From positions 1 through 64,000 of the forward strand of contig NZ_AUYB01000092.1 in NCBI RefSeq assembly GCF_001625655.1: a stretch of DNA of 64,000 bases, written 5' to 3'. This DNA is from Pseudoalteromonas luteoviolacea DSM 6061. Its GTDB lineage: Bacteria > Pseudomonadota > Gammaproteobacteria > Enterobacterales > Alteromonadaceae. Below the pieces are notes generated by a model. It saw nothing but the letters and a program-made list of their open reading frames with translations. It ran no database searches and was not told where the DNA came from. Shown here piece by piece: positions 62,801-64,000 of the stretch. Positions within the stretch are counted from its first letter, which is position 1. Every line of letters begins with the position of its first letter. Position numbers and translations under genes: made by a program.

Positions 62801-63229
62801 CCAGCGGTTAAGTCTAAGGCTAAGTTGAGTGACCAAGCACTGCCTCAGTACGAGCATGTGCACCAGACACCCAGCCGAATCCTAGTGGTTGATGATGAAG
62901 CTTCACTTGCCGATGTTATTGCAAAATTGCTTCGCCAAGCTGGTCATACTGTCGATATCAAAACTTGCGGTATTGATGCATTGGCGGCACTTAAAGACAA
63001 AAAGTATGATCTTGTGATTTCAGATGTATTGATGCCTGATGTGAATGGATTTAGCTTAGTTAAAAAAGCCCAAAGTCTTCATCCACACATAAAAGTGCAG
63101 ATGATAAGTGGCTATGTCGATATTGAGAAAGTAAGCGACTTTGACAGCGCACTTTACACCAACATAATTCGCAAACCGTTTCGGCCGCAAGAGTTACTCA
63201 ATCGGGTAGCGACATTATGCTCAGAATAG
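59807..63229 (+). CDS. Hybrid histidine kinase with four PAS domains, one FixL-like
   Basis: A 1140-residue membrane kinase. Start at ATG 59807 with GGGGGC upstream. Helices at about 12-32 and 190-210 flank a periplasmic sensor, then a HAMP-like linker and four PAS domains (about 265-380, 390-500, 515-635, 640-765). The last is FixL-like: MPDEFAKHHDSF gives His702 and IGIGRQ gives Arg722, again 20 apart, predicting heme. Then HisKA GIAHDFNNLIG (His788), HATPase (GEGISDQ, GTGLGLSQVYAF), and a receiver with Asp1073 (ISDVLMPD). It overlaps the convergent gene by nine bases and is probably its partner. Confidence 0.85.
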   Translation: MYPMKSFVRLPIALKIFVVVVFGLLAQVATLQVFTLKQTVDSHLDTRIDEVMSLFVQAQTAVEFMASENRVDQIQKYLNLMKSHSDVEVAVMYDKQGQVLVSTLPEYAGKDVKMVLEGMELDEGASASFPSILATTKTTDIFDNQSKLYVISGPVGEIATASDFHMTHLLILANYSSAEKYIKNSTMHAFTPLFVIMLVTALLVAFIFHVSIQKRLQKIFTHFDNFDADKGITFIDIGGKDELSELARRSNMLFLDLAKSHVVVSQQKDYFKALFEGITDAVVIVDEQGEILDLNHTAKECVSQDLTKSKQFSEQFKLSHDCDLKQLVSLSKEADSHRGKSVRSFWLNNEKWHAINLSITKLTMAKQGLSCYLIAFVDQQKEFELTLQLQLSERKLFSIIENLPESVFLLQETGEVAYLNGQLKRFLTLDTKVSNAEQLLKACPKNIATFLEQRMQSVMSGDSYIREEVHYKFRGETYYCAITLFPIIKQNKSSFAMAGFISDITVQKKTDYELQRIQRRLAELVRHAPMAIIEWDQSLNIAFCNQAASTLFGSSQSSLIGSNLSELVAADFYSDLERYLLQTISNEHNAKQLIAIADKQGTQRVTEWHSFILSDEGNEHARYASLISDITMLHEVIESLELKEAEKDEVLQSMVDPVITINDKGHILTFNKAAEVAFQYDADRVIGENVKMLMPDEFAKHHDSFLLNYITTGHKQVIGIGRQVIGKRANGEVFPMHLSISELPIMPNGVRRFIGNCVDLTNIKEKEEQLRRSMKMDALGKLTGGIAHDFNNLIGIMLGYSDIITMQPTLDTEIKSHVQEIIKAGERATNLTQKLLNFSKKESALNEVFSLNDALLDSRQLLEKSLKADVKLLFDLSPDLPDVQLDKHDFDDMILNLVINSVHAIKEAGSVTIRTSLDWYQNNRIDQSSSLHVKCEVIDTGEGISDQHLDSIFDPFFSTKGDKGTGLGLSQVYAFIQRSLGCVDVKSNPDGTTFEIYFPAVKSKAKLSDQALPQYEHVHQTPSRILVVDDEASLADVIAKLLRQAGHTVDIKTCGIDALAALKDKKYDLVISDVLMPDVNGFSLVKKAQSLHPHIKVQMISGYVDIEKVSDFDSALYTNIIRKPFRPQELLNRVATLCSE

Positions 63230-64000
63230 CTCCGGCTTTGTGTTGCTCAAATCCAATTGGGTTTCTAACTCTGGGGCAACCTTCTGCTCCATTTCGAAAT
63301 ATTTATCAGTTTTTTGGATTATGTTGGTTAGATTTGATTTGAGTAAATTAATTTTAGGCTCGATCGAACTGAGATTTTTAGCCTCTTTGGCGATGAGGTT
63401 GGCGATAAACAGCTCTTGCTCTTCGGTTAAGTCTAGAATGTGAAAACTAGACGTGATTTGCTGATTTAGATCGTTCATAACGTCTTGAATCAAACATTTA
63501 TACTCTTCTGACAGGGTATGTAATTCTCCTATACCTGAGGTGATATCTACTACAATTTGTTCCATGGCTTGTTGACGAAATAGATCAAGTAGCTTGGCTT
63601 CTAAACCTTCGATAATTGCGACGGAAATATCATTAATTGCGCCGCTTTCCTCAGGGGGTTCAGGCATGTTCTTGATAAGAAAAGACACATGTTTTTCATT
63701 TACAATGAGTCGCCTGCCAAAACTATGTAAACGGCCTTTTGTACACAGTAGCTCAAATATGTTTTGCTCTATTGGGCTAATTCCACAACCGCTTGGACCG
63801 TAAAAGCTGATTTCGTCCTTTTTGATCATGACACTGGTAAGCAACCCCAATTGTTTCACAGTGGCGAAGAATTGGTTAATGACTTGATGCTCATTTTTGC
63901 ACTGATTCAGAGATTTAAAAAACTGCATAACTAAGCTGTAGTGAGAAGCTTGCTGCATAGAAGAAAGCGCTAAGGTTATAGATTCCTGCTCACTGGCTTT
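63221..64000 (-). CDS. C-terminal part of a probable response regulator (incomplete)
   Basis: The reading frame stays open to the window edge (14 codons beyond the Met at 63958), so the N-terminus is missing. The visible 259 residues are soluble and largely helical: KASEQESITLALSSM, a mixed domain up to EKHVSFLIKNMP, then long helices ending in ELETQLDLSNTKPELF. From memory this is the conserved C-terminal part of marine gammaproteobacterial response regulators found beside PAS hybrid kinases; a receiver should lie beyond 64000. It converges on, and slightly overlaps, the hybrid kinase gene. No known output domain is seen. Confidence 0.5.
   Translation of the reverse strand, partial: KASEQESITLALSSMQQASHYSLVMQFFKSLNQCKNEHQVINQFFATVKQLGLLTSVMIKKDEISFYGPSGCGISPIEQNIFELLCTKGRLHSFGRRLIVNEKHVSFLIKNMPEPPEESGAINDISVAIIEGLEAKLLDLFRQQAMEQIVVDITSGIGELHTLSEEYKCLIQDVMNDLNQQITSSFHILDLTEEQELFIANLIAKEAKNLSSIEPKINLLKSNLTNIIQKTDKYFEMEQKVAPELETQLDLSNTKPELF

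Noticed and set aside
1-64000. CRISPR arrays, insertion sequences, prophage, integrons, tRNA or rRNA genes
   Set aside because: No regularly spaced repeats, transposase or integrase motifs, or recognisable RNA genes were seen on either strand by eye.

Overview
The window looks like a chromosome segment of a violacein-producing marine gammaproteobacterium, most likely Pseudoalteromonas. The evidence is moderate AT richness, a complete vioABCDE operon, a divergent maoP/hdfR pair, creBCD, and many PAS/GGDEF/EAL signalling proteins. Genus is inferred from gene content only. I saw no tRNA, rRNA, CRISPR array, insertion sequence or prophage.

Layout. 0.1-1.5 kb: a tiny membrane protein, a possible decayed ABC-exporter fragment and an Imm49-like immunity gene. 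2-10 kb: a membrane-anchored AraC regulator opposite a small membrane protein, an FG-GAP/VCBS secreted protein, rimK-like and maoP opposite hdfR, a spermidine-synthase-like protein and a solute-binding protein. 10-28.5 kb: a signalling region with five histidine kinases, three single-domain receivers and two REC-GGDEF-EAL proteins. It is interrupted by an AttFGH-like ABC operon (13.7-17.9 kb) and yjdM. 28.8-34.4 kb: two LysE-type exporters, creBCD and a GNAT acetyltransferase. 34.4-40.3 kb: a TetR regulator with two visible operators facing a metallo-hydrolase lipoprotein, an NTF2-like gene, a probable Fur-controlled small gene, an ADP-ribosylglycohydrolase, a pseudopilin-like protein and a GDPD-like protein with altered catalytic motifs.

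40.3-47.6 kb: a two-gene operon of an unusually long (1808 aa) glutamate-synthase-like protein and a CysJ-like diflavin reductase, with no gltD or cysI beside it. 48-49.1 kb: a Firmicute-type tryptophanyl-tRNA synthetase. 49.2-58.7 kb: vioEDCBA on the minus strand, then a MATE exporter. 59.1-64 kb: a MerC-like protein, a large hybrid kinase with a FixL-like PAS domain, and the C-terminal part of a protein resembling a response regulator.

The most interesting item is the leader of trpS. An 18-codon ORF (47964-48020) carries tandem Trp codons and ends in WWRSN, much like the E. coli trp leader peptide. It is followed by a chain of mutually exclusive hairpins, the last of which covers the trpS Shine-Dalgarno sequence. 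This reads as a ribosome-stalling translational attenuator that would raise TrpRS when charged tRNA-Trp runs low. Its place beside a pathway that consumes tryptophan suggests it protects translation while violacein is made.
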